Part shown: one piece after another, positions 61,950-64,000 of the stretch | Numbering within the stretch: the stretch's first letter is position 1 | Layout: each line of letters begins with the position of its first letter | NCBI GenBank assembly: GCA_964036665.1 | Contig: OZ038529.1 | Span: 248,001 to 312,000 of the forward strand | Direction of reading: 5' to 3' | Source of the DNA: Gordius sp. MW1 | Taxonomy: Eukaryota; Nematomorpha; Gordioida; Gordea; Gordiidae | Length of the DNA stretch: 64,000 nucleotides | Translations under genes and position numbers: made by a program | The notes under the pieces: model-generated | Seen by the model: only the letters and a program-made list of their open reading frames with translations | What the model was told of the DNA's origin: nothing | Databases searched by the model: none

Positions 61950-63529
61950 CCCTTTTAATTATATTACAGAACTCTTTTCAATGATAATAATAATATTTAT
62001 TGTTTTAAAAAGGTTTTGTCACTCTTGCACTGATGGTGGTATTATCTAGAAAGAATTTGGGACATTTTGTGTATATGCGCGAATGCGTTACATGTGGCTA
62101 TCGTTTTTTTAACGTGTAATGCGAATTTTATCGTCGTTGTGGTAATATATTTGCGACAATTTGATATAGTTTATTACAAAAAAATTATTTTTCACGAAGT
62201 GAATTTCATGATGAGTAAGTTAGTTGGGGCTTAATGCCGAGCAGAAGCTAGAACGCCTAATAAAATAGATTTTAAGGCCCTAATTAATTGTCTTTTTTAC
62301 TTTTTCATATAATTTTTTTTATTATATTAAATTTTTTTGATTAACATGAGTATAATAATGAAATAAGTAGGTGGAAATAAAACCCTATGTGTTTTTGTTT
62401 TATTAAAAGCTTGGTTTATAAAAAAAACATATTTTATCAAAAATAATTTTCACACAAATTTTACTTGGCTAAAATCATTGGGATAATGTTAAGTTTCTAG
62501 CTTAGGACTTTACCTATATAGAAGTTTCTGTGTAACGAACTATCAATTCGTCTAAAATTTTTGTAGCCTTAGTAATTTTTGTAAAAACGGCTGGGTTTTG
62601 TTTGGTCGACCTTGTGTTCTGGTCTGTTTTTAACATTTTGACTAAGCCTTGGGGTCGACTAAGAAAAATAGACCAAAAACCTTTAGTTTGTTTCTGTTTA
62701 GTACACAAAAACGAAAGGCCGATCAAACAAAACCCAACCGTTTTTACGACACTAGACATAGTGACTTCCTGTTCAGCCATTTTTGGCAATATAATATTGG
62801 ATGTTATTAAATTGTTAAGAATAGTCATCGACTGCAGCTATTTCTCGTCGAATTTTTATGTTAAAAATTTTGTTATTTTAATACCAAAGCACAAATATAA
62901 AGCCTTCTTTGACACACGGCCTTTGGCCCTTGATATGATGAATATTTTCCTTACTATTTTATAATCAGCTTATTATTTTATTTAACAAAAAGAATATTAA
63001 AATGTTAACACATCATAGCAGAAAATGTTGTTTAATCTTAGGTTATATCTGGCATCAAAATAAAAGTTTTTAAAATATTATTTATTGTCCTGATTTCATT
63101 TGATGACATTCTAAATAGTGATCTACTATAGGGGACATTTTTTAAATTTTTATATAGCGTTAAAATAATTTTTAAAATGGTGATTAAATCCTTTTCTTTC
63201 TAACATCTGGATCCCCTGTTTCTTCCGTACTAATTCTTGTATTTTGATTATCTTTTGCTGTCATACTCTCCGCTGATTTCCCATTTAAAAATATAAATGT
63301 TTTTTTTTATCATTTATTACATTGTTAAAATTATTTTAGCTAAGAACAAAGATTTTGAGTATACAAATAATTTATACGATAATTACAAGCCTTTTGAGAC
63401 AAACCCCAACGTCCGTATTTCACTTATTTACTTGAATATTCCAGAAATTATGAGAAAAAAACTTAATGTTTTTTACATCATTCCCAATGAGACTTCTAGA
63501 TGAGAACCCTCTATCTACCCAACTGTATT
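61950..63529. other. duplicated SCYL1 3' flank, non-coding
   Basis: Follows 22227-24155 with small indels, including the GGTCGACC-type MITE at 62578-62751 (ends AACGGCTGGGTTTTGTTTGG and its inverse). Homology stops at 63529. Confidence 0.7.
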
Positions 63530-63663
63530 TTATTTCAAAAAGATTAGTTGAATAGACATTAGTAGAGACCCTAACCCTAGTGATGCAAAATGCTTATTTT
63601 CATAAAATTTGACTGACCAAAAAATTAATGAAAATATCAATAAAATCAACGGGTTTAACATAC

Positions 63664-63883
63664 TAGTTATTGGACTGTATGCCGTTGTCATAGCTGAAAA
63701 ACTATTGGACAAGGGGGTCACATAACCACCTAACGTATTATTTAACGCTTGTATAGCTGCAGATTTGAAGTAATCTTTAAGAACTTCGCCCAAACTTTCT
63801 TGTTGGGCTGCTACAGACTTTAGAGGTTCCGCTGGAATTCGCGGCAATTTTATTGTTCCTAACACGGCCATTAATGTCACCGT
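63664..63883 (-). CDS. candidate exon of an unidentified minus-strand gene
   Basis: On the minus strand an acceptor TTTTTTTCATAG precedes the frame TVTLMAVLGTIKLPRIPAEP; ATG lies at 63869-63871. It continues GEVLKDYFKSAAIQALNNTL and GGYVTPLSNSFS to a strong donor GTATGT at 63658-63663. The 220-bp exon encodes a mildly amphipathic sequence without a clear domain. The gene would extend in both directions, beyond the window upstream. Confidence 0.4.
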
Positions 63884-64000
63884 CTATGAAAAAAAGATAG
63901 AAATTTACCGATGTTCAAAAAAAAATCATTTTTTCGATAAAAAAAGGTTTCTTAAAAGTATGTCAAATAATTAAAAGAATTTGAGCTTAATTAGCTAAAC

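Larger units (their letters stand above)
48184..63529. repeat. segmental duplication, copy 2 (interrupted)
   Basis: Homologous to 17693-24155. It is split by element D (48.85-53.46 kb), a MITE (53578), element A (54.84-58.83 kb) and a 1.75-kb insertion (58.92-60.67 kb), and has lost about 1 kb including exon 12. Homology resumes exactly after each insertion and ends at CCCAACTGTATT (63529). Confidence 0.88.

Noticed and set aside
62602-62964. A 120-codon frame ending in DTRPLALDMMN
   Set aside because: It runs across a GGTCGACC-type MITE and duplicated non-coding flank; the frame is not kept in the first copy at 22.8-23.2 kb.

Overview
This window comes from an AT-rich eukaryotic nuclear genome, most likely an invertebrate animal. 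The evidence is a spliced SCYL1-type gene, a FLYWCH-type zinc-finger ORF, piggyBac-like and hAT-like MITEs, a Helitron, a Ty3/gypsy element and a non-LTR retrotransposon. An arthropod fits the mix of families, but the species cannot be named from sequence alone. Only one complete host gene is visible. Most of the remaining sequence is nested mobile DNA and satellite-like arrays.

Layout. 1.0-1.4 kb: end of a FLYWCH-type ORF. 2.7-3.7 kb: a dispersed repeat carrying two MITE insertions whose empty sites survive in a second copy at 47.3-47.5 kb. 4.03-9.96 kb: a decayed Ty3/gypsy element with paired LTRs and a 5-bp target duplication. 10.53-11.53 kb: a hAT-like element with a perfect 8-bp target duplication. 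12.0-13.4 kb: three copies of a repeat that ends in CATA tracts, the last grown to about 640 bp. 13.42-22.23 kb: a 13-exon SCYL1 pseudokinase/HEAT gene (793 codons in my model). 24.2-29.15 kb: a non-LTR retrotransposon with restriction-like endonuclease (RLE), minus strand, head to head with a DIRS/VIPER-like reverse transcriptase-RNase H ORF, plus strand. 32.4-33.5 kb: two candidate host exons. 34.10-39.67 kb: a degenerate Helitron with exact ends and an 82-bp intron-like insertion. 40.8-43.7 kb: a second RT-RNase H gene joined to a 5'-truncated RLE element, now on the same strand. 43.8-44.5 kb: a foldback element.

44.5-58.8 kb is dominated by an unusual element family (copies A, B, C and a fragment E). 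Its copies end in short hairpins, carry a subterminal inverted repeat, and contain mosaic arrays built from a tRNA-derived SINE-like unit. Copy C also holds an array of GC-rich triloop hairpins and lies with a 1-kb G/C-tract array inside a larger inverted-repeat element, D. All of A, C and D sit inside a second, broken copy of the SCYL1 3' half (48.2-63.5 kb). This segmental duplication gives empty sites that date and delimit many of the insertions. At the right edge a minus-strand exon of an unidentified gene begins.

The functional core is SCYL1, expected to act in Golgi/COPI trafficking. The rest shows how mobile elements captured, interrupted and duplicated it. The observations most worth following are the repeated pairing of two unrelated reverse transcriptase lineages, the hairpin-ended element family, and the triloop hairpin array.
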